Source of the DNA: Bacteroidales bacterium
GTDB taxonomy: Bacteria; Bacteroidota; Bacteroidia; Bacteroidales; UBA932
Length of the DNA stretch: 43,774 bases
NCBI GenBank assembly: GCA_017447815.1
Contig: JAFSMS010000032.1
Coordinates: 1 to 43,774 of the forward strand
Direction of reading: 5' to 3'
Under the pieces are notes generated by a model. It worked only from the letters and a program-made list of their open reading frames with translations. It ran no database searches and had not been told where the DNA came from. The position numbers and the translations under genes were made by a program. Shown here piece after piece: positions 14,649 to 22,589 of this stretch (position 1 is the stretch's first letter; each line of letters opens with the position of its first letter).

Positions 14649-17600
14649 TGCTCAAACACATCATAGACCGGCCCATAACGGTGACCATGGCCCTTCTGGT
14701 GGTGGTGGTCCTGGGCTTGGTATCCATCCGACTGCTGCCGGTGTCGCTGATTCCGGAAGTGGATATTCCCTACATCACGGTCCAGGCATCGGCACCTGCG
14801 ATGTCGGCCCGCGAGATGGACCGGCGCGTGGTGACCCCGCTTCGCGGTCAGTTGATTCAGGTGAGCGCCCTTCAGGATATCGTGTGTGAGGCACGGGACG
14901 GCAGCGCCACGCTCAAACTCAGTTTCAACCACGGGGCCGATATCGACCTGCTTTTTATCGAAGTCAATGAAAAGATAGACCGGGCCATGGGGCTTCTGCC
15001 AGATATGGACCGCCCGAAGGTGGTGAAGGCCAGCGCCACGGACATTCCAGCCTTCTTTATCAATGTCACCCTGCCTTCGGGCGGCTCTTTTACGGAGCTC
15101 AGCCGTTTTTGCCGGGAAGTCATCGCCAAACGCATCGAGCAGTTGCCCGAGGTGGCCATGGTGGATATGAGCGGCACGGTGGACGAACAGATTCTGGTGC
15201 TTCCCGATGCCGGAAAACTTACGCAGTTGGGCCTTACGGTTACGCAGTTGGACGAAGCCATCCGGGATTCGCATATCCGGCTGGGGTCGCTGACCATCCG
15301 GGACGGAGAGTATCGGTACAGTGTTAAATTCGACGCCAAGGCAGGCAGCCCGGAAGATATTGCCGCCATCTGGCTGCGCTCCGGCGACCGCCTTCTCCAG
15401 ATCGGGGACGTAGCCCGGGTTTCCTTGGTTCCGGCAAAGCGGACCGGATTGGTCCGTTCCGATGGACAGGCCGCCGTTACGCTGGCTGTCATTAAACAGA
15501 GCGACGCCCGGATGGGTGACCTCAAAAAAGGCATTCGGGAACTGCTGGACCAGTTTAAGGCCGACTACCCGCTGCTGGATTTCCAGCCCACGCGGGACCA
15601 GACGGCGCTGCTGGAGTTTTCCATCCGGAATCTGGTTTGGAACATTGTCCTGGGCGTGCTCCTGGCCTGCCTGGTGATATTCCTCTTCATGCAGGATTTC
15701 CGGAGTCCGGCCCTGGTATCGCTCACCATGCCGTCGGCCCTTGTCTTTTCGATGCTTATCTTCTATCTGGTGGGGCTGTCGCTCAATGTCATCTCCCTTT
15801 CGGGCCTGCTGCTGGGCGTGGGCATGATGGCCGACAACACCATTATTCTCATCGACAACATCACCTCCCGTTGGCAGCGGGACGGCGATTTGCGTACCGC
15901 CGTCCTGGAAGGCACGCGGGAAGTCATGGGCCCCATGCTCAGTTCGGTACTCACCACCTGCGCGGTGTTTGTGCCGCTGGTATTCGTAAGCGGCATTGCC
16001 GGTGCGCTCTTTTATGACGAAGCCATGGCCGTGACCATTGTCCTTTTTACTTCTTACGTCATCACCATTACGGTGATTCCCGTGTTTTACTGGTGGTGGT
16101 ACAGGAAAATGCCGGCATTCCGGGCGCATCCGCTGCTGCGGCGGATCTCCGTCGAGGGGGCGCTGCATCGCTGGGACCACCGCCGGATGGAATGGTGGCT
16201 GGAGCACAGGTCTTGGTCCGGCGTGCTTGTCGGCGCAGGCATTGCCGGCATGCTGCTGTGTTTTGCCCTCATGCCGCGGGAGCGTCTTCCGCAACTTTCG
16301 CAGACAGAGTCCATCCTTCATCTTGACTGGAACCGCCGGCTCACGGTGGAGGAAAACGAGCGTCGGACAGAGGGCTTGGAGGCTGTTTTGGGAGAGGAGG
16401 TCCTGGAGCATACCGCTTTGGTGGGGGCGCAGGAATTCGTTTTGGGACATAGCGGCGATCAGGGCATCAGCGAACTTCAGTTGTACTTCAGATGTCCCGA
16501 CATGACAACACTTCGTTCCGTTCAGGCACGGCTGGAAACCTATCTTGTCCGGAATGCTCCCGAAGCGGCTTGGCAATTCACTCCCGCCGGGAACATCTTC
16601 GATATGGTTTTTGCCGACAACCAGGCCCCGCTCATGGCTCGTATCCGACCGGTGCGGGATCCTGAAATCCGCCTGGAAAGCCTGCAGGAGGCATTGGCGG
16701 ACATCCGGACGGCGCTCCCCGGGGTGGAAGTAAAGCCGGCCGGGACCCGGACCGACATCCTCTTTTCGGCCGATGCCCAGAAGATGGCCCTGTACGGGGT
16801 TTCCTACAACGAACTGGCGACGATGCTCCGTCAGGCGCTCAATGAAAACCGCCTGTTCTCGCTGGTACAGGGGACGCGTTCCCTGCCCGTCATTACGGGA
16901 ACAGACCGGGAAAGCCTGCAGGAAATACTGTCGGAGACCTTCCTGGAAAGGGACGGCCGTCGGATTCCGGCCATGGAACTGATGCGGCAGGGATATTCCG
17001 AAGACCTCAAGACCTTGGTCTCCGGAGCCGAGGGCAGTTATTATCCGCTGGAACTGCAACTGAAGGATTCCCAGGTGCGGCCGGCGATGGCCTCCATCCG
17101 GAAAGCCTTGCGCAGCGGCGGCTCATTTGACGTACGTTTCAGCGGCTCCTGGTTCTCTTCCCGGGAACTGGTGAAGGAACTGGTCTGGATTCTGCTCATT
17201 GCCATTGCCCTGCTGTACCTGATTCTGGCTTCCCAGTTCGAATCGCTCCTGCAGCCTGTCATTATCCTCGCGGAACTGGTCATTGACATTTCCGCCTCCC
17301 TTGCCGTGCTTTGGCTGCTGGGGGAGAGCCTCAATCTGATGTCCCTGATCGGCCTGGTGGTGGTGACGGGCATCGTTATCAACGATTCTATCCTCAAACT
17401 GGATACCATTAACCGGCTGCGGACCGCAGGCATGGCGCTTCGGGAAGCCGTGCTCACCGGGTCCCGCCGTCGCATGAAGGCCATCGTCATGACATCGCTC
17501 ACCACCATCCTCGCCGTGGTTCCTTTCCTGGCCCGCGGCTCCATGGGGGCCGATCTTCAGTACCCGATGAGCCTGGTCATCATCGTGGGCATGGTGGTGG

Positions 17601-17671
17601 GGACCCTGGTAAGCCTGTTTGTGGTTCCGGCCGTGTATTATTCCGTGTATGTCCGAAAAGAACGCGCATAA
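14648..17671 (+). CDS. RND family efflux permease, first of two
   Basis: 1007 aa, normal RND length. It opens with MLKHIIDRPITVTMALLVVV, the typical first TM helix, and the porter-domain motif R-L-L-P-V-S-L-I-P-E-V-D-I-P-Y. The TM4 region reads M-M-A-D396-N-T-I-I-L-I-D, where the first Asp of the Asp pair of AcrB is kept and the second is Asn. The TM10 region reads G-I-V-I-N-D-S-I-L-K-L-D, with Asn where AcrB has its relay Lys (alignment by eye). The end V-V-P-A-V-Y-Y-S-V-Y is typical. Proton-driven export from inner membrane or periplasm is the family role. The stop lies 20 bp inside the second RND gene. Confidence 0.88.
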   Translation: MLKHIIDRPITVTMALLVVVVLGLVSIRLLPVSLIPEVDIPYITVQASAPAMSAREMDRRVVTPLRGQLIQVSALQDIVCEARDGSATLKLSFNHGADIDLLFIEVNEKIDRAMGLLPDMDRPKVVKASATDIPAFFINVTLPSGGSFTELSRFCREVIAKRIEQLPEVAMVDMSGTVDEQILVLPDAGKLTQLGLTVTQLDEAIRDSHIRLGSLTIRDGEYRYSVKFDAKAGSPEDIAAIWLRSGDRLLQIGDVARVSLVPAKRTGLVRSDGQAAVTLAVIKQSDARMGDLKKGIRELLDQFKADYPLLDFQPTRDQTALLEFSIRNLVWNIVLGVLLACLVIFLFMQDFRSPALVSLTMPSALVFSMLIFYLVGLSLNVISLSGLLLGVGMMADNTIILIDNITSRWQRDGDLRTAVLEGTREVMGPMLSSVLTTCAVFVPLVFVSGIAGALFYDEAMAVTIVLFTSYVITITVIPVFYWWWYRKMPAFRAHPLLRRISVEGALHRWDHRRMEWWLEHRSWSGVLVGAGIAGMLLCFALMPRERLPQLSQTESILHLDWNRRLTVEENERRTEGLEAVLGEEVLEHTALVGAQEFVLGHSGDQGISELQLYFRCPDMTTLRSVQARLETYLVRNAPEAAWQFTPAGNIFDMVFADNQAPLMARIRPVRDPEIRLESLQEALADIRTALPGVEVKPAGTRTDILFSADAQKMALYGVSYNELATMLRQALNENRLFSLVQGTRSLPVITGTDRESLQEILSETFLERDGRRIPAMELMRQGYSEDLKTLVSGAEGSYYPLELQLKDSQVRPAMASIRKALRSGGSFDVRFSGSWFSSRELVKELVWILLIAIALLYLILASQFESLLQPVIILAELVIDISASLAVLWLLGESLNLMSLIGLVVVTGIVINDSILKLDTINRLRTAGMALREAVLTGSRRRMKAIVMTSLTTILAVVPFLARGSMGADLQYPMSLVIIVGMVVGTLVSLFVVPAVYYSVYVRKERA

Positions 17672-20669
17672 GGGCATTCCTCCGTTCACGGTGGTGCTGG
17701 TGATGGCCGCCCTGTCACTGGTGGGGTTGGCATGCCTTCCGCGCATCAATGTGCAATACACGCCCACGGCCGCAGGGCAGGGAATCACCGTGTCATATTC
17801 CCTCCCGGACGCATCGGCCCCGGTGATGGAGGCCGAGGCTACCTCCCTCATCGAGGGTGTTCTGTCCGGCATTCGGGGTGTTACGGATATCTCTTCGGTC
17901 TCGCGCAAGGGCTCCGGCAGTGTGACCGTCACCTTCCGGAAGGGAGTTGATATGGAAGCCGCCCGTTTCGAGGTGGCATCGGCTGTCCGGAACGTGTGGC
18001 CCTCCCTGCCTCGCGGTCTCACGTATCCGTCCATCCGCTTTTCTTCCGGCGGCGGAGGGCGAAGTGCGGTGTCCTACACGCTCAAGGGACCGCTCCCTTC
18101 GCAGGAAATCGAACGCTATGCGCGGGAATACCTGCTTACGCCCCTTTCCACCCTGCCGGACGTGGACGGCGTTTCCCTGAGCGGAGCTACACCCTGGCAC
18201 TGGGTGGTAACCTTCGATGCCGGCAAGGCGGCTTCCACGGGTGTCAGCGCCGAAGAAATCGCCCGGGCCATTTCCGGCGCTCTGTCGGAGGACGTACTGG
18301 GCATGACCGTCACCGATGACGGCCAGATGGCGGTGAAACTCTCCGGTGCGTCCGGTCAAGACCTGGGGGCCATCCCGGTGAAAAGGGTGGGAGGGCAAAT
18401 CCTGTATTTGCGGGATTTGGCCACCTGGCGTTACGAAGAAACGCTCCCCTCCCATTACTATCGTGTAAATGGACTCAATACCATTACGCTTTCGGTGACC
18501 ACTACCGAAAAGGCGAATCTGCTGTCGGCCGTGACTTCCGTGAAGGAGGAAATGGCCCGTCTGCAAGAGGCTTTTCCGGCCGAAATCACCGCGCAGATAG
18601 CCTACGATGCGTCGTCTTACATCCGGGATGAACTCCGGAAAATATACCTCCGCACCGGCCTGTGCGTGCTCCTGCTCCTGCTGTTCGTACTGGCGACCAG
18701 CCGCTCCTGGCGCTACTTGCTCATCATCGCCTCCACCCTGGCGGTGAATATCCTGTCGGCCCTTTCCCTCTATGCGTTGGTAGGGCTGCAGGTCCATATC
18801 TATACCCTGGCGGGCATTACCGTTTCACTGGGCATCATCATCGACACCACCATCGTGATGGCCGACCATTACGGCTATTGGAAAGACCGTCAGGCCTTTC
18901 CGGCCCTGTTTGCCGCCACGGCCACTACCCTTGGAGCCCTGTTGATGGTTCTGCTGCTGCCGGAAAGCGAACGGACCAACCTGACAGACTTTATCTGGGT
19001 CATCGTCATCAACCTTTCCCTGTCTCTGGTGATGGCCTACTTGTTTGTCCCGTCCCTGATTGATCTGATGCCTGTGAATCAGGGCGTGGCCCGGTCCCGT
19101 CCCGGCCGCCGCCAGGTCCTTCGCAACCGGCGCTATGCGCGTTACATCGATTGGGGCGTACGGCATCGCTGGGTGTATCTGTTGGTGTTCGCAGCCGCGT
19201 TTTCCTATCCTTGCTATCGGTTTTACCAAAGCCTGGACCGTTCCAATTTCTATCGGCAGCCGCAGCGGAAGCAACTCTATATCCGCGCCGGCATGCTGGA
19301 AGGGTGCACGGTGAATCAACTCAACGAGGTGGTCCGTTCCATGGAGAACTACCTGGCGGGATTCGAGGAGATAGAGGTGTTCACTACATCGGTCCGCAGT
19401 TACGATGATGCCGCCATTGTCGTGGAATTTAAGCCCGAGTATGAGAAAACCGCGTTCCCGCTGCAGTTAAAGTCGCAGGTAACGGCGATGGCCATCAATT
19501 TCGGCGGGGCCAACTGGCAGGTTTACGGTATTGACCAGAACGGTTTCAACAACAACATTGTGTCCACATACAAGGCGCATCGCATTTCCCTGAAAGGGTA
19601 CAATTATGAGGAACTGTTGGAGTATGCGCAGGTTCTCATGCGTCGGATATCGTCTAACCGGCGGGTGCAGGAGCCCGAGATCTGGAGCCCGGGGTGGGGC
19701 GGACGGCCCGGGATGGAGTTTAACCTGGATTATGATTTTGAGACGCTTACGGCTGCGGGTGTCAATCCTTACCACTATTATTCGGCCCTCTCTTCCCGCT
19801 TGTACGACCAGCGGGTGGGGACCATCCTGCAGGACGGGGAGGCTGTGGAAATGGTATTGCGCTCGTCCGACCGCGACCGTTACGACCTGTGGCATGTCCT
19901 GCATGAGCCTGTGGCGGTAGATTCCCTGAAGGTGGCGCTCGCCTCGGTGGGAAACATCGTCAAGCAGCGCAGCGGCCTGGAGATCTATAAGTCCAACCAG
20001 TCTTATCAGGTGGATGTGTGCTTCGATTTTATCGGCAGTTACGCCTTGGCCAAAAAACTTATCGACGCTTCGGTCGATTATATGAACGGCGAGGTGCTTC
20101 CGGTGGGTTTCAAGGCCGAGTATCTGCAGGGAGGCTGGTTCCAGCAGAACAAGGAACGCTATCTGTGGCTCATTTTCCTTATTGTGGGGGTTATTTTTGT
20201 GATGCTCTCCATGACTTTCGAATCCGTCAAACTGCCTCTTGCCGTGATTTTTATGATACCGGTTTCTTTTATCGGCCTGTTTCTGGTGTTCGGCTGGTCG
20301 CGCTTGTCTTTCGATCAGGGAGGATTTGCCGCCTTTGTGATGCTGTGCGGCATCGTAGTAAATGCCGGAATCTATCTGATCACTAGCTGGCAGCGTTTCG
20401 GCGGGCCGTCCGCTTCCCGGCGGGAAATCCGCATCCGCCGCTATGTAAAGGCCTTCAATCATAAGATCGTGCCCATTCTCCTGACGGTGGTCTCTACGGC
20501 ATTGGGCCTGGCCCCCTTCCTTTCCGACGGCCCGGAAGAGGTGTTCTGGTTCGACTTTGCCGCCGGCACCATCGGCGGGCTGCTGTTCTCCCTCATCGCC
20601 CTGGTCCTCTTCCTTCCCGTGTTTGCCGTGAAGCGGAAAGAATCACGGGAGACATCCTTGCGGGCATAG
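17649..20669 (+). CDS. RND family efflux permease, second of two
   Basis: 1006 aa from the ATG at 17649, which gives MSEKNAHKGIPPFTVVLVMA and overlaps the first pump by 23 bp; the GC-rich upstream extension is not protein-like. The porter motif is R-I-N-V-Q-Y-T-P-T-A-A. TM4 reads I-I-I-D399-T-T-I-V-M-A-D-H, again with only the first Asp of the AcrB pair, and TM10 reads G-I-V-V-N-A-G-I-Y-L-I. It is clearly diverged from the first pump, so the operon encodes two non-identical permeases, as in MdtBC-type heteromeric systems. A heterotrimer is inferred, not shown. Confidence 0.87.
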   Translation: MSEKNAHKGIPPFTVVLVMAALSLVGLACLPRINVQYTPTAAGQGITVSYSLPDASAPVMEAEATSLIEGVLSGIRGVTDISSVSRKGSGSVTVTFRKGVDMEAARFEVASAVRNVWPSLPRGLTYPSIRFSSGGGGRSAVSYTLKGPLPSQEIERYAREYLLTPLSTLPDVDGVSLSGATPWHWVVTFDAGKAASTGVSAEEIARAISGALSEDVLGMTVTDDGQMAVKLSGASGQDLGAIPVKRVGGQILYLRDLATWRYEETLPSHYYRVNGLNTITLSVTTTEKANLLSAVTSVKEEMARLQEAFPAEITAQIAYDASSYIRDELRKIYLRTGLCVLLLLLFVLATSRSWRYLLIIASTLAVNILSALSLYALVGLQVHIYTLAGITVSLGIIIDTTIVMADHYGYWKDRQAFPALFAATATTLGALLMVLLLPESERTNLTDFIWVIVINLSLSLVMAYLFVPSLIDLMPVNQGVARSRPGRRQVLRNRRYARYIDWGVRHRWVYLLVFAAAFSYPCYRFYQSLDRSNFYRQPQRKQLYIRAGMLEGCTVNQLNEVVRSMENYLAGFEEIEVFTTSVRSYDDAAIVVEFKPEYEKTAFPLQLKSQVTAMAINFGGANWQVYGIDQNGFNNNIVSTYKAHRISLKGYNYEELLEYAQVLMRRISSNRRVQEPEIWSPGWGGRPGMEFNLDYDFETLTAAGVNPYHYYSALSSRLYDQRVGTILQDGEAVEMVLRSSDRDRYDLWHVLHEPVAVDSLKVALASVGNIVKQRSGLEIYKSNQSYQVDVCFDFIGSYALAKKLIDASVDYMNGEVLPVGFKAEYLQGGWFQQNKERYLWLIFLIVGVIFVMLSMTFESVKLPLAVIFMIPVSFIGLFLVFGWSRLSFDQGGFAAFVMLCGIVVNAGIYLITSWQRFGGPSASRREIRIRRYVKAFNHKIVPILLTVVSTALGLAPFLSDGPEEVFWFDFAAGTIGGLLFSLIALVLFLPVFAVKRKESRETSLRA

Positions 20670-20699
20670 TTGCCGGAAGGCAAAAATTGCCTATCTTTG
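20670..20699 (+). promoter_or_regulatory. Bacteroidetes-type promoter for the MFS transporter
   Basis: TTG (20670-20672), 19 bp, then TATCTTTG (20692-20699), matching both promoter elements. The ATG follows only 4 bp later, so the transcript is probably leaderless or nearly so. This separates the MFS gene from the efflux operon, whose last stop codon ends at 20669. Confidence 0.65.
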
Positions 20700-20703
20700 C
20701 AGC

Positions 20704-22056
20704 ATGTCGTTCTACTCCTATTTCCGAATCAGCAAGCCGCGGGTGCAGAAGGTGCCGGCGGAGGAAGTGGATGCCACCTATAAACGCCTGCGCACCAGAA
20801 CGTTCTGGGGCGTTACGCTTGCCTATACCTTGTATTACGTTTGCCGGATGACGTTGGGCGTTGTGAAGCAGCCGCTCATCGACGGGGGCGTGCTCACGGC
20901 GGGGCAACTCGGCATCATCGGGTCGGCCTTCTATTTCGTATATGCCGTCGGAAAATTCATCAACGGCTTCGTGGCCGACTATTGCAACATCCGCCGCTTC
21001 ATGGCGGTGGGCATCGGCATATCGGCCGTGGTGAATCTGATTCTGGGCGTTTTGGGCCTTCTGCACGGACCGCTGGGGCTGGGGGCCGTCCTGATGCTGA
21101 TTGCATTTTCCGTCCTCTGGGGGGTCAACGGCTGGATGCAGAGCATGGGCTCGCCGCCCGGCACCATCAGCCTGTCGCGCTGGTATCCGCTTTCGCGCCG
21201 CGGCACCATGTACAGCATTTTCAGTTCTACGCCGCAACTCGGAAAGGCCGTCTCCATGATCATGACGGGTTTCATCGTGGCGGCGGCCGGCTGGCAGTGG
21301 GGCTTCCTGGCAGCGTCGGCGGCCGGCTTCATCGGCCTCGTCGTTTCGCTCATTTTCATTGCCGATACCCCCGAAAGCGAAGGCCTTCCCTCTGTGCAGG
21401 AACTCTCCTCGGAACCGGTTCGCCCCATGGACACGCGTCCCACCAAGGAACTCCAGAAGTGGGTGTTCCGCCATCCGGGCATCTGGGTCATCGCCATTTC
21501 CACCGCGTTTTTGTACATCACGCAGCATGCCGTGAGCGACTGGGGCGTGCTTTTCCTGCAAAAGCAGAAGAACTTCTCGTTGGAGCGGGCTACGCAGATC
21601 ATCGGCCTGGCCGAGATTTTCGGCGTGGCCGGCAACCTCTGCGCCGGCTGGCTGTCCGATGTCGTTTTCCGGGGCAACCGGGTTCGGCCGGTCGTGATTT
21701 CCGGCGTACTGGCGGTGCTGTCGCTGGCAGGTTTCCTCTTCTGGGGCGGCGGCTTTGCCGTGAATATGGCCTTTGTGGCCATGTTCAGTTTCGCCTTCTC
21801 GGTGGTGTTCTGCATCGTCGCCGGACTCATGGCGCTGGACTTTGTGCCCCGTAAAGCCACCGGCGCCGCCCTGGGCATCGTAGGCATCTCCAGTTATGCT
21901 GCTGCCGGAGCGCAGTCCGTCGCCAGCGGCTTCCTCATTGACGGCTTCGCTTCCGACGGCATTTACGACTTCGGCCCGGTCTCCCTCTTCTGGATTGTGG
22001 CCTGCTTCCTCGCTTTTGTCCTCCCCGTCCTGGGCTGGAAGTACCTCAAGCACTAG
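20704..22056 (+). CDS. MFS transporter, organophosphate:phosphate antiporter type (GlpT/UhpT/UhpC-like)
   Basis: 450 aa with 12 hydrophobic helices. The N-terminal part Y-T-L-Y-Y-V-C-R, followed by the loop region F-I-N-G-F-V-A-D-Y and the central W-G-V-N-G-W-M-Q-S-M-G-S-P-P, is characteristic of the OPA subfamily that exchanges glycerol-3-phosphate or hexose phosphates for inorganic phosphate across the inner membrane. I cannot separate a transporter (GlpT/UhpT) from the sensor-type UhpC; no two-component genes are adjacent. It has its own promoter and is followed by a convergent operon beyond a 533-bp repeat-filled gap. Confidence 0.8.
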   Translation: MSFYSYFRISKPRVQKVPAEEVDATYKRLRTRTFWGVTLAYTLYYVCRMTLGVVKQPLIDGGVLTAGQLGIIGSAFYFVYAVGKFINGFVADYCNIRRFMAVGIGISAVVNLILGVLGLLHGPLGLGAVLMLIAFSVLWGVNGWMQSMGSPPGTISLSRWYPLSRRGTMYSIFSSTPQLGKAVSMIMTGFIVAAAGWQWGFLAASAAGFIGLVVSLIFIADTPESEGLPSVQELSSEPVRPMDTRPTKELQKWVFRHPGIWVIAISTAFLYITQHAVSDWGVLFLQKQKNFSLERATQIIGLAEIFGVAGNLCAGWLSDVVFRGNRVRPVVISGVLAVLSLAGFLFWGGGFAVNMAFVAMFSFAFSVVFCIVAGLMALDFVPRKATGAALGIVGISSYAAAGAQSVASGFLIDGFASDGIYDFGPVSLFWIVACFLAFVLPVLGWKYLKH

Positions 22057-22171
22057 ACCGCCTTCAAGCGACGGTCCTTCTTCCCATGGCCCGCCGATTA
22101 TCAAACCGTGCTACAACTCTTGAAGCGTACGTGATAAAGGTCCATACTGGGGACTTTGGCGCAGGTGTCTC

Positions 22172-22278
22172 GGTGGCAAGTAATCGTCTGATTATCAATA
22201 ATATACGTATAATCCTCTGCGCTTTTTGCGCAGAGGATTATCTGCAACAAGTTGAATACCAGCCGGTTACCCGCCACC
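22172..22278. repeat. 107-bp palindromic element, copy 1
   Basis: The element begins GGTGGC and ends GCCACC. A central hairpin lies at 22210-22240: 13-base arms TAATCCTCTGCGC and GCGCAGAGGATTA around a TTTTT loop. The 38-bp outer arms are also imperfect inverted repeats (shared GTAA.CG.CTG..T.TCAA). The architecture resembles REP/MITE-type mobile palindromes. Copies 2 (22358-22464) and 3 (23300-23406) have exactly the same length and the hairpin at the same offset. Confidence 0.8.
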
Positions 22279-22300
22279 CTTGTCTGTCCCCTCAATAGAA

Positions 22301-22351
22301 AAACTTGCCGGAAGGTCCCCCCTGTCTGGACCTTGGCAGGAAAAAATGGGC
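22301..22351. repeat. short hairpin repeat, copy A
   Basis: AAACTTGCCGGAAGGTCC leads into a perfect 7-bp stem, AAGGTCC (22312-22318) with GGACCTT (22328-22334). The same unit recurs at 22485-22532 and, less perfectly, at 22535-22584. The hairpins lie between convergent genes and could end transcription, but no T-run follows. Confidence 0.55.
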
Positions 22352-22357
22352 TGGAGG

Positions 22358-22464
22358 GGTGATTGACAAGTGCTTGATTCAGAGCATGTTACGTATAATC
22401 CTCTGCGCAAAAAGCGCAGAGGATTATCTGCAACAAGTTGAATACCAGCCGGTTACCTGCCACC
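22358..22464. repeat. 107-bp palindromic element, copy 2
   Basis: Ends GGTGAT and GCCACC; the central hairpin at 22396-22426 has the same 13-base arms as copy 1 but an AAAAA loop. The right arm and about 70 bp beyond it are nearly identical to those of copy 1, while the left arm differs. The pair is offset by 186 bp, consistent with a local duplication in which the hairpin core was flipped. Confidence 0.8.
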
Positions 22465-22484
22465 CTCGTCTGTCCCCTCATTGG

Positions 22485-22584
22485 AAAACTTGCCGGAAGG
22501 TCCTCGTTTGGACCTTGACACAAAGAAATGGGCCGAAAACTTGCCGGAAGGCCCCCTGTCTGGACCCTGGCACAAAGAAACGGG
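22485..22584. repeat. short hairpin repeats, copies B and C
   Basis: Copy B (22485-22532) has the stem AAGGTCC (22497-22503) with GGACCTT (22510-22516). Copy C (22535-22584) repeats AAAACTTGCCGGAAGG and CTGGACCCTGGCACAAAGAAA with a weaker stem. Together with copy A and the palindromic elements they fill the gap between the MFS and MATE stop codons; I see no gene in 22057-22589. Confidence 0.55.
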
Positions 22585-22589
22585 CGCGA

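Noticed and set aside
14501-17059. 852-codon open frame on the minus strand
   Set aside because: Antisense shadow of the first RND permease, with no domain or start-site support.
22101-22295. 64-aa minus-strand frame over palindromic element copy 1
   Set aside because: It is the element itself read through; no start signal or homologue is evident. Kept only as support for the coding potential of the element inside MATE.
22172-22584. CRISPR array
   Set aside because: Repeats are palindromic, of several kinds and unevenly spaced, with no uniform repeat-spacer pattern and no cas genes nearby.
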